Positions 50,101 to 62,100 of a stretch of DNA of 64,000 bases are shown one piece after another; positions within the stretch are counted from its first letter, which is position 1, and each line of letters starts with the position of its first letter. The position numbers and the translations under genes are program-made. Source of the DNA: Channa striata (taxonomy: Eukaryota; Chordata; Actinopteri; Anabantiformes; Channidae); NCBI GenBank assembly GCA_033026295.1, contig CM065178.1:24195781-24259780 (forward strand), written 5' to 3'. The notes beneath the pieces are model-generated. The model searched no databases. It was not told the DNA's origin and saw only the letters and a program-made list of their open reading frames with translations.

Positions 50101-53100
50101 CATGAAACACCACTTCCTTTTGAAAAGGTCACCTCTTGGGTTAGAAGTACCGATTTGTTTCAGGTTTAATAAATCCAAAAGACTGAGAAGCCCTTTTGAC
50201 ACCTTCACAATGAGTGTGGCCAAACGTGTGTGTGTGTGTGTGCTAAAGTACGTGCGGCGTTATGTGTGTGTGTGAAAGGACAGAAATGTTTGAGGGAGAG
50301 TGTGTGGGTGTGAAGTAATCGGATCTGAAAGCAGGTAAAGCCCATTTTACACCAGAAACAAAGAAACTTACTGATGCCAATCTCTACTTCATTTTTTCCT
50401 TTTTTTTTTTTTTTATTATCCTGAGGAGGCAGAGAACCTGAAACGACAGACTTTATACGCAGTAACTCACTTTGTTGTACAGTACAGTATAGATTGAAGC
50501 ACGAAAAATCAATAGAATATCATCTAGAAAGATAGTAATGGATTTCTAACTTAATAGGCTCACACAGGTCTATCGATTAGCAGGATTAACATCTGCAATA
50601 CCTCAACAATCTGATTTGCATTTAAATGACTGTACGCTCTGTGCTGACACCGATATAACAAAACAGACAAATGTATAGCCAGCACAAGATCGCTCGATTC
50701 TGAGGTTTGACTTTAGTATAAATCTATAAAAAAAAGTAAAAAGTACATGAAAGGAAAGTTGCTGCAGTGGCAGCTTGCAAAGTTTGAGCCGTTGTGAATA
50801 TTGAAAAAGTCTAGACAAGGACGAAAAAGAAAGAACATAAACATTGACAGACTCGGCTTGAAGCTGTCTCCTGTAAGACTGAAACAGCCATAACTCTTTT
50901 GGGGCAGCTCATCTGAGCCTCCCCGGTTAGATGCTAGCGAGCAAGCAGTGCGGGTGTATGCGAAGAAACTGTGTGTGTGTGTGTGCGGACGGTGGGGTGG
51001 AGGGGTGCGCAGTGTGAGGTGAGATGTTGGGAGGGCAGCGAGGTGGGGTGGGAGTTTGATGGACTGTGCTGTCACCTCCCACTCGGCGATTTACGGCGGC
51101 GGGGCTGCTGACGAGCGCGGGGCAGTAAACAGGCCGGTCGGGGGCGTATTTCACAGAGAGCTGGCTTTTATGAAGAACACCGGGACGGCTCTCCCCACAG
51201 CTCCGCCCGGCCCGCCGTGACAGATGGAGAAAGACGCATGACAAGCTTCATCATTGTTTGTAAATCTTAACTGTTCCCGCTCACTAACTCCAGAAGGCAA
51301 TTTTGCGGAGACAGCAGGGCCTGCGGAGGGGGGAGGGCAAAGAGGGGGAGAGGCAGAAGAGGAGGGAGATGCGAGGAGGGGAAAGGACAGCGTGGCACTC
51401 CTGAAGGTTATCTGGATCTCTGTATTTGGCCAACTGATTAGACCTAAGCTGGGAGGGAGATAAATCTGACAGGCTGCAGTTTGGCAGCCAGGTGGGGAGG
51501 GCAGGTAGACTTAGAGTGCGCAGTTATTTTATCCTCATGGATGGATCGGAGGTGAATAACTTGTTCAGTTATATTGAAACAAGTTGTATGTGGCAGAACT
51601 TGATTTACTGAAGGAAAATCTGAAATTAAATAAACAAACATGACAGCTGGCCTTTGCTAAAACGTTGGTGACACTGGAGACTGGGCTACCACCGGTCAAA
51701 TCATTATTTCTCCATTATTGTATGGATTTATTAATTAGTCATTTAAACTAACATGTCAGAAGTCATAGTGAAAATTTGAAGATTATGTTTGGTGTCCGGT
51801 AGTTTTGTTTACAGCCCTTTATTAAACCTGGAAGAAAAAATGCTTGATAACAGCCTAAAATCACTAGACAGATCCCTTTTTTGTCTAATACTTCAGCTTT
51901 TAACTGGGAAAAAACCCCCAGCATCTTGTTAACCGGGGTTAACAGTAGCTTAAAACAAATATAAAATGTGGACACTTGAACCAGAATTACTCATCAGTAC
52001 AAACTAGAAGGAAAAGTTCCAAAAGCACCCTTACAAAATAAATTTAAAAAAGAGAATATGTAGCGGAATTACCCAAAATAAAAACGTTAATGCTCACAAG
52101 AACAGCAACAAATAATACTTGGGTGTAAATAAGACTTGAAATAATCAAGGCCACAGTGATGAAACCTGACTCGTCTCCCTCCATGCTCGGCGTTGCCTGA
52201 CAGATATTAAACCAGAACGCTATGTTCTAGCTAAACCGACTTCTGATTCCTACGTCACATTATAAAACATTACATCAAGAAGAGCTAAGACAACCCTTTG
52301 GTTTTTTTTGACGCACATGCAATGGAACTGAACAAAAAAAAAAAAAATTATTTACAGCACATATTCTAAAAACATTGATAACTAAAAAAGTTAAATGGGA
52401 ATTACCATCAATTCCATATTAAAGTAAAAAAATGTTTATTCAATAAATTAAGAAGAAAAATGAATGATAGAAAGAGTGAGCCCTGAAACCACTGATCTCA
52501 GGAGTTTGTCACCAGTGTATCCTGGGACCACCTGCTGAGTGTTATTATCTTGTAATGGAGCATGGCAATTCCCAGCAGGAGGCCGACGTGGGACCCTCAC
52601 AGGAAGCGGACAGGTGAAAGTCATAAACAAATACAGATACAAGGGGAGATGCGGGGGGTTTAGGTTTGCCATGCTGGTGGTGTCAGTGCTCTATTTAACA
52701 AAAAAGAAGGATGTTGATGTTGTGCTAATGGAAAATTTCCCCCTATGCTCTTTATTAATAACTAACATTATACATGAAACAACAGCCAGTAGTTTTTGAG
52801 TCCTGAAAGACAGTGACCTCTTTGTTCTAGTAGTAGGCATAAAAGAAATTAAGCTAGAGGGTGCTGTCCGAAAACCAATAAAACTGACGTACAAAGTAGT
52901 TTTTGATGTTCATGCACACATACAGGTATTGTTACTGAAAATATTAGCAAATTTATTGAAGTAATTCTTTGTCATCCCTCACATTCAATTCAAAACTTGA
53001 TTGAGATCATATAAAATGCAACAACTAATATACTGTCCATCAAAACTACCGCATACTGTCTCAGTCTAATGATGGTTTATCGTGATCACAGCAATTTCCT

Positions 53101-56100
53101 GCATAAACTGTGCAAAACATAGGTTGTCTGCATAATAGAGTCCCTGCATCATCCTAATCACTGGAGTGCCCAGAATTCTTAACATATCTATCATGCTGTC
53201 AAATGGGAAACATACATAACTAACAGTGCCATTATTTGAAATTGCAACCTTGATATTTCCTCTCACATAAATAAAGCACCAAAACAACCTCAAAATAATA
53301 AGCTAGACTGTGCTAAAAGGCAAAGATTTTGGTGTTAAAATGAGTGCCGTTCCATGGAGTAAACAAAGTGACAGGATCATCAAGTGGGAAACGCAGATGC
53401 ACGGACAAAGAATGGAGCGGATCCTACTAGGCCGACTTTTTAAAAATTACAATCTCACTGGTCTGGATCCTGTTTCAGCTAATTTGCCACATGCAAGCAG
53501 CGCTGTGCAAAATTAGATATTTTCCCTTCACACGGCTCAATGAAAAAAACATAGAGCAGTTGAAGCTATTCATGCAAATTTCATCTATAACTTTCAGATT
53601 TGTCTGAAGTTGGTGTATGAGAATCGTTTGTAAAAAGCACTTTAGCGTTTGTGCAGAGAGTGGACATCACAAATCCTTTGGCATGGATGTTCTGTTCATA
53701 CAGACATGCCCGTCAGCAGAGTATCCTTTTCTTGCTCCCATCATGACGTGCATTCTTTGAAACAAAATCACACAGAGAGCCAGAATTCTGCTGCTTCATA
53801 GAAAGGAACCATACATCTGAGCTACTTCCTTTTTCTACATGACAGAAGAAACAGCTATACTGTCAAGTCTTTATTGTCTGCTTTAAAATCGATTACTGTT
53901 TCTGTGCTGGCTGTGACAAACAGATGTGTCTGTATTCACAAATTTACTTTCATTAATAACCTGTATTTCATCCAGGCTTTCTAGCTTTTCTGTTTGGAAT
54001 AGAAAAAGTAGTACTTTTTTAAAGTAGGAAAGTAAGAATAGGAAATAGTGAGGAAAGCTTAACTTTAGACTAATTTCATCCTAAAACCTTTATGGCACTC
54101 TTAACTGAGTGCAGTACTCCCTTGAATGTACTTAGCCACACAAAACCCAGGTAAAACTTTATGGAGCACAAGAAGTGTGTGAGTTTTTTGTGTGTCACTC
54201 ACAAAGTGCCATGTTCTCAGAGCAGTTGTTGGTGTTTTTGCTGCTTCCATCTCGGCCAAAGAAAGGTGGCTCACAGGAGGTGGAGCCCAGGCCCTGAGCC
54301 AGGTAAGTGGTCGCTGGGTAGTAGGAATGCATGGGATACGGAGAGGACAGGTTGTGGCTGGACAGGTGTCCATCTCCGTGGGGCTTCTGCTTTATATACA
54401 GAAAAAACAAAACAACAAAAGGTAATTTTAGACTTAACATTCACCATGTAAGTTACAGACACAGACAAACTGACAGGATAGAAGGTTGGGACAGTTACCG
54501 TAAACTAGACCTTAAGGAAAACAGAGATATAAAATATCACTACTAAACATTTCATATCAAGTCATCACCTTTGTTTAATAATTTAATAAATTCAGTCTGC
54601 AAATAAATGGTAAATGGTCTGCACTAATATAACGCTTTTCTACCTGTTGGTACTCACAGCGCTTTACACTGCCACACACACACACACACACACTGACTGG
54701 GGAGCTGCTGTGCAGCTGGCTGACACTCACTGGGGGGAACTAAGTGGGGGTTCAGTGTCTTGTTCAAGGACTCTTTGACATGTGACCGGAGGAGCCGGGG
54801 ACTGAACCAACGACTGTAGGATTGGTAGACGACCATTCTACCAACTGTGCCAGTCGCCCCAGTTAGTGCCAAAAGAGAATCTTTCTTTGTTTGCTTAAAA
54901 TACTGTGACAAAGCAGCTGTAATCACGCTACGTTAAAGACCACAATAGAACAGAGACATGTGCAGGAATGCAGTTCATGCAAAGTCACCAAAAAAAAAAA
55001 AAAGTACAAGTTAAATCTTCAGAAGTGGGCGACTCGCTCACTGAACATGTTACTATATTCATGTTAGTATTAAAATCATTTGTAAATGAAACACTGCTCC
55101 TGTGCTTCCTGTTTCCATGTAAACTCCTGTAGAGTCTTGATCCAGCAAGCGGCACGGTTCCCTGTGACCCTTTGACATGTTTGTCTGTCCCCCTGTACTC
55201 TTCTCAATAAGACATCAAATATTTACAGGCAACATCTTAACGAGTCATGCTGACAGGAAGAAATACAGACATCAAATAAAATGTGGCAGAAAATTAGCAG
55301 TGTTTGAGCTCACAGGTCCCCGGCTTGTTCTAAAAATGGGCTGCCACACGCAGCGCTGCCTTTCTTCAGTCCTCTGAAAACTTTAAGACGAGCTGTCTAC
55401 TCAGCAGCAAGGCCGCCTCACTGAGGGTTTTCAATTTCACTTTTATGGAATTTGATTTCTGTCAGCCTGTAATATGTCACCCGTATTGTCCACGCCATCA
55501 ATTCTCCGACAGCTTTATAAACTGTTATTTAAGCTACACTCAGCTCTTGTATTAGGCCATGAAAAATACAACTGAGATTGGACTGAGTCTTGAGAGTGCA
55601 CTAAGCTTACAGTTTGCAGGACACACACAGCACTAAACAAAACGGTCTTGGTAAAAACGCCCAGAAGCATTTTAGTGCAGGATGTTTCATTAACAATACA
55701 AGCTTGGACACCGTATGCAAAACAATAATGCATCAAATTGGGCCCCCCCCATGCAAACCTGCACTGATGCGTGTTAACGGGAAGTGAAAGGTAGAGGAGT
55801 CTCTATGCTCTACTAGGGTGGGACAGGGTATTTGCAGTGTTTCTCACTTCAGATGTTTTCTGTGTTTGAGCTCAACAGTTGGTTCATGTGCACATTCTGC
55901 TCACATATTGCCTTTTATTTCCCAATTCTTCCTGACTTTATGCACCTGAAGATAGGAGAGTGTCTATACTATACTCAAAGAGAAGATATTTTTAAATGAC
56001 ATATCCAGAGTCTGTTTCGTGGCACTGACCATTGGAAGGTAAACTATTTCCAAATCGACATTTGAGCAGAAGTGAGGATGGGCTATGAATCTGACGTTGA

Positions 56101-59100
56101 GGTTAAAGACAGCTGACTAATATCAGTAATTTAAGCTAGCGTATGAATCAGCAAACAGACATGAAACAGTATTCCTTTGGGAAGAATGAGGCTATATGAA
56201 GTAGCTCCTTGGCTAACATGCCGACTCCTGGGAGGGCTTCTTTACCTCCCTGAGTGGGCCTGCTTGCTTATCTGGCACCATCTCTTGTCTGAATGCTCCA
56301 CACCACCCTTATTATAATCATCACCCACCTGCATGACAGCCAAGCATCACTGAGAACACAGGAGAGCAGAGGGCGTAGATGGCCTTCCCCTGATAACAAC
56401 CAGTGTGCCTTTTGGATGTAGTAGTGGCAAGATCTATGGATCACTGATTGCTCGCTTGATAATTAAGGAAATTCCTATTTTACTAAACAGTCTGAATTTC
56501 ACCAGAGTATCGACATTTGTCACTACTTCAATGACACTGACTTAAATAAACATACTAAATTAGATCCTCCGCAGTTCCAATGACTGGATCTACGTATATA
56601 TCAATTTATATACAAAACTTAAAAAAAAGGTGACAATACCTTAGGAATTTACTATAGTGAAGAAGGCAAATATAGCATAGAATTACTATACTGTATAGAA
56701 ATATTTGAAAAACAATCCGATATGGCACACTCAATTACAAAACAATAGTCCATCGGGCTCAGCTACTCAACCACAAAACCTGAAATTATTCAAGGGGAAA
56801 ATGTGCATTTATATACTGTAGTATATTAGAGTCTGAATTAAATAATTCACTTAATACACTTTCACCACACGCTGTGATGTTATAGTGAAGAAAACGAACC
56901 AAGTCACTGAAAGAAGATGAAAAAATTCAGCTCAACGATGACTGACAGCCACTCTTCTGGGAGGGAAGCAGCAAATATGGAGACAAAAACTAAAATGACT
57001 AACTCAAGGATAATCACTTGGGCAGGAGATGCTAAAACTGCGGTATAGCCCATTAAATTGTGGAGGTTTAGGACAGGTAAAGGAGACAGCAGATGCAGAA
57101 GGAAAGCTTTTGTGATAATTATTTTTTATAAGTCTCTTTTTTTTGAGCTAAGAAATAATCCATCAATTTTTGTAAGTGTAAATAATGTCTAGTTTCTAAA
57201 GCAAATGTGTTTGTTACATTGAAGCTCATAAAAAACAGCTCTTTATTAAAAGATATAAGAGATGGTCCCTGAATTTGAATAACCGCTGCACGTAGCCCCC
57301 TCAACTTCACTGAAAATATCATAAATCACAAAGGAGGATGGCTAAATTATGCTAAAGAGTGCTAACTGATTAGCATTAATGTGCTCACTTTCTCCCTTGA
57401 GCGCTGAGGCATAGCGGTTTGTTCCTCTGCCGACAGACAATACCATTAACCTTTGCAATTCAGGCTCTGCTGTGCGCTGGCAGGTTAGCGGAGGCAGTGA
57501 CCCCAAAACTAGATGTTGCTACTGGGGGAACTGTGAATAGGGACGGCGGGGGGGAGTGATGGACAAACATTCTTCTTCAAAAACAAACCACTTCAGATCA
57601 GCAGAGAGTTATAGGCCTAATTTGCTTTACACAGAAAACTCATCTCATTTGACACAACAGAGATACATTTGTGCATAAATCAAAGATTAGATGATGAAGA
57701 TGTTCCGGCGGGATGTTGGGTACCGTCTCCCTGATGTGTTCTACGTTATAACGTAAGTGCCCACAATAAAGCGGACACCATCATCCATCTCCTTGGAAAA
57801 AAAAAAAGAAATCAAAGTTTACATTGGTTGCTACCAGATTCAAAAAATAATCACTTCTAATGTTCACATATGCAAAGAACATGCTTTATGTCACATTGTT
57901 ATCATGTCAAAGTGATGCTTTATTTTTAACAAAATTAGCTTTATTTGAGGAGTTCACTTCAAAGTTAGGGCATCATAAACTTTACCACACTGCTTTTGTC
58001 TGGGAACTTTTTGTTATTATTCTATATTTCCTCTAATTGCTGCATCAGGGCCTTTCATCGTTGCCACTCAATCAGTCAAATTATTTATTTGCCAACAGAC
58101 AGAAATGAATCCATTTTAAATAGCTCTTCATTGCTTGACAAGCAAATATGGTAAATATTTGCTGGCCCCAGCTTCCCAAATGTGTTTATTGTTGGAAGTT
58201 GCTGTGGATAAAAGTCTCTTCCAAATGAGGAAATGTAAATGCAAATTCGTTAAAATTTATATTCAATGACTTTAAATAATGTAATGTAATTGATTTGTTA
58301 ACAAATGGAACAAGTGTTCCAAGCTGTTGCATGTTGTGGCAGTTATGTACATGGTATGCACTGAGACATAACTGACTTTTTTCAAGGTCACTACAGATTA
58401 TGGTAAAGTATCTTTCAATAGTCAGAGTTACGCAGAATCAACAAGAAGGATTTGACTGAAATGTTGGTAGATATCAATCTTAATAAGTTTTAAGAGCCAA
58501 AGTAAAACTGATCTTCTAGTTGACATCATGCAAATGTTTTTTTTGGTAATATGTAAACCACAAATATGAACTGAAAACCTCCACATGAAATGCCTCTAAT
58601 TTTGAAAAGAAAAAGAAAGTGAAAATCCCAGAGGATGTTTGTCTTCAAATGTGAACCTCTTCATTGCATTGACACGTAAGCAAAAAGTTTTAACAAAGAG
58701 AAGTTGCTTATTATGATTTGTGTGACTGGTCACAGGCTAAATTCTAAAACCTTGTGACCATTAGTTAAGGGGGGTTCAGTCTAGCTACTGTGCATCATTA
58801 GCAATAGTTTCTAGCATTTGGTTTTTACAAGCAACAATTCAGATTGTCCCAAATGTGCTGTTTTGTCATAAGCAGACTTCAAGGAACCTCAATTTTTTTT
58901 TTTTTTATAAATTACACCAGAGGCTGTGACAAAAATACAAGTTGTACTAAACTCTGTGTGCACAAAAATGTAACACCTTATTTCAATCCCAGTTGTAAGT
59001 CAAGTTTGAAGAAAGGGCAAATTATAAATAATATTGTAAAATGTAAAGCAGCCTTTACGAGTGCACACACACACACACACACACACACGTCCTGCTGCTC

Positions 59101-62100
59101 AGGCAGCAATTTAAAGTGGTGGCAGAAAATTCTTCCCTTGAGACAAGCCATTACAGGTAGCTACCACGCGGGCCCAGCATCAACAATGACCGTGCTTTAT
59201 GCATGTTCACACTGCAGTAGAACACTCACCATTAGACCTGAAAGAGGCCATTTGAATAGGGTGTGGTTATCGATTGTCACCTGGTATTGCTGGTAGTTGT
59301 GGAGGTTGCTGTAGTAGGTGGGGCAGTGTGAAGGCTGGTAGAAATTATAATATGAGCTTTCGAGCAGCAGTCCCTCAGTGTTACCCCTGGCACTGGATGG
59401 TGGGCTGGACGATGATGTAGAGGGACCCCCTGGACCAAAAAACACAGTCAGTTCAGAGTCTAAATGTGACGCTTGTGGATGCATTTCAACATCCGATTCA
59501 ATCTTACGTTCAACTACAAAGCTTGGGATACACTTAAGCACTTATTTTTCTCATGTCATAAAATAAGTGAGTAATTCAAGTGATAAATAAAAATATTTAT
59601 GCATCCAACATTAGACCTAAACAAGACCTTTCTGACTCTTGTTCTTTGTTAGTGCTAAATAACCAAATAAATGAGAAAGGAAAATTATTTTGCACATTTT
59701 TAAAGCTATGTTTAGGTCCCAGCGTTTACTGAATCCTTTGTTTCGTATTGACAGGAAAAAAGACAAATGAACAAAATTTCACACGATTTTCTTTTCATGC
59801 TGCAATTAGCTCAAACTGCTGTCAACAGCACCATCTGCAGGTGACAGCTGGTTGTATGTGAGGTTAAGAAATGAAATGTGGCTTGCCTTATCACGACAAA
59901 TGAGACCAAATTACATTAGGTTTTTTTTTATAATCTTGTGTTTCTTTCTTATCAACAAGGCCACATTCTTCTCAAGTAGACCATGATCCTTCAGTATCAC
60001 ACAATGAAGGCATTGTGCAAAACTGAAGCCACATACATTTGTTGCAACTTGTCAAACTCTAGTCGTCAGTAATTTTACAGAGTGCTCAACTCCTTTTTCC
60101 ACATCAGTCTTTTCTCTCTGGTGCCAAGCCAGCGACAAAAAATCCACTTACAAAGCAGAGACACAGAAAGACACTTGCAGCCTTGAACGTTATCCCAAAA
60201 TGTGCTATCACTTCGACACGATACATGTATCTGCTTCTGCACCATCACCAAGAAAAAAATTAAAGCAACGCCTCGCTGTGCCAATGCGGCTGCCACATAT
60301 TTGAAAGTATTAATTTTTTGTTATTTTGTCATATAAACTGGTAAGTAAAAGATATGGCCCTATAAAAACAATTTTCATTCTTGACATTTCACACTGAGAT
60401 AGAAACAGAATCTAGCTGCAATGTTACTGTAATTTTACACAGAAATAGAAATAATGAAAAATTAACTGAACAGAATTTCATTGTGTTGCATGTTTAACAT
60501 CCCATCTACAAAATTTTAACTGTGACTGCATACTAAAACTGTCAAGTCGGATAAAACAATTCCCATCTATTTCAATCCATGAAAACTCTTAGTTGTTGAG
60601 ATCACACTCCTCTTCAGATAAGGTTGTTGATAGTTTAATTTGTTGTTCATAAAAAAAAAAACTAATACAAAGTAAAATTATGCAACAACTTTTTGAAGAC
60701 AGGGGTGGATAGGGACATCTTAAACCAGGTGGCACTTTGTTTTTTTAATTTGCTAAATAACTCAAGTTATAAAGTGCACAATTCGTGAGACGCTGGCCCA
60801 ATTTTAGTTTGGGTGCGGTGTTGAATAGCATCTTTGAATATGCGCCATTCTCATTCTTACTTTATTTACAGCAGAAACAACAATATCAGAAACTGTCTGG
60901 TAAAAGATGATAAAGCTAAAAAAAAAACTACACTCACTGGTCACCTGTAGAATCTAATGCAATCCAATCCAGCAGGGGCCAAACTTTAGAACCACTTTTT
61001 AGTATAATTCATTTCAGTACAACTGCACCTTGAGAAATTATAACCTTGTAAAAGTAGAATTCATGGCAGAGCTAATGTATTGGAATGCCTTACAACTGAG
61101 ATGTACAGAATGAAGTGGACAGTGAGTGCTTTATTAGAGCAGTTTTCCCCATGGAGCTCCTGCACATCACACCACAACAAGGTGTGTACTAGTACATGAT
61201 GCCTCATTTCATGCGTCATTTCATGGATTCATGGATTCATGGATGAATACATTGTATATTTTGCAGGCAATCAGCATTAAATGAATAGCTTCTCACTTGA
61301 TATTCACTCCATTCTCTAAACTGCTTATCCTGTTGTCACTGGGCAAAAGGTGGGATACTCCCTCGTTGGGATGCCAGACTATCTCAGAGCTGACATGTAA
61401 AGATAAAGTACTATTCACACCTACTGGCAATTTAGAGTGAACTGCTACCCTCACTGCATTTCTGCGTGCAAGATTGGGAGCAAACCGCAATACACAGAGG
61501 AACCCTCCACAAGCACAGGCAGAACACAGAGCAAGACAAATCTGTCTCCTGCAAATATCAAATGTAATCCTCCACTAGTTTATGTATTTATAGAGAAGTG
61601 AACATGTTGTATACACACAGTCCATGGCTGCATATAAACATGTACAATTTTAGCAAAGTAAATTTCGGCTTTATCATTAGGAGTCTTAGTACAACAGAAA
61701 AAACGCAGCTAGTTATTTTAATCAGCACATAAAACAAGATAAACGGTTTTTGCCATTTTAGCTGTGTTTTCCGTGTTTCTGCATGTGAACAATGGCAGGT
61801 TTGACGTTATGAGTTTGCTTTCCAGGATTGCTGTTTGGACACAAAACCTTACGTTTACAGCTGTATAATCAACTGTTGTCTACATTAATGGCATAAACTA
61901 TTACAGGGTGGCATATAGAACAGAAAATGAATTATTTTTTAGTGATGCCTCACCAGTATCAGCCAGAAAAGAGGTGGAGGGGCTGGTAGGGTTCTGGGCT
62001 CGTCCATCGGCAGAGAAAAACAGGCCTGCACCACCTTCATTCTTCCCCTTACCGTCAGGGCAAGACACGGCCGCTGGACTACAAAGTCCGAGTTCCTCCT

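Larger units (their letters stand above)
36808..54202 (-). other. dmrt1: dmrt1 intron 4
   Basis: A 17395-bp intron, over 60 percent of the visible gene. It holds an element with inverted ends, an RTE-like tail, an ATCC-family copy, an L2 fragment, a Tc1-like relic, a (CA)n microsatellite at 44084-44120, a (TG)n at 50225-50241, and several unique enhancer-like blocks. Short open frames inside are not protein-like except those explained by mobile elements. Confidence 0.85.
54387..59280 (-). other. dmrt1: dmrt1 intron 3
   Basis: A 4894-bp intron with a tRNA-derived SINE (54606-54860), an L2-type tail (58180-58245), a (CA)n microsatellite (59066-59088) and two repeat-free enhancer-like blocks (about 56200-56400 and 57360-57490). 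Confidence 0.85.

Noticed and set aside
54791..54860. Possible tRNA gene
   Set aside because: A- and B-box-like sequences belong to the head of a SINE with a body and tail; the cloverleaf is degraded.
56366..56382. CTCF-like word GAGCAGAGGGCGTAG
   Set aside because: Only about 12 of 16 consensus positions match.
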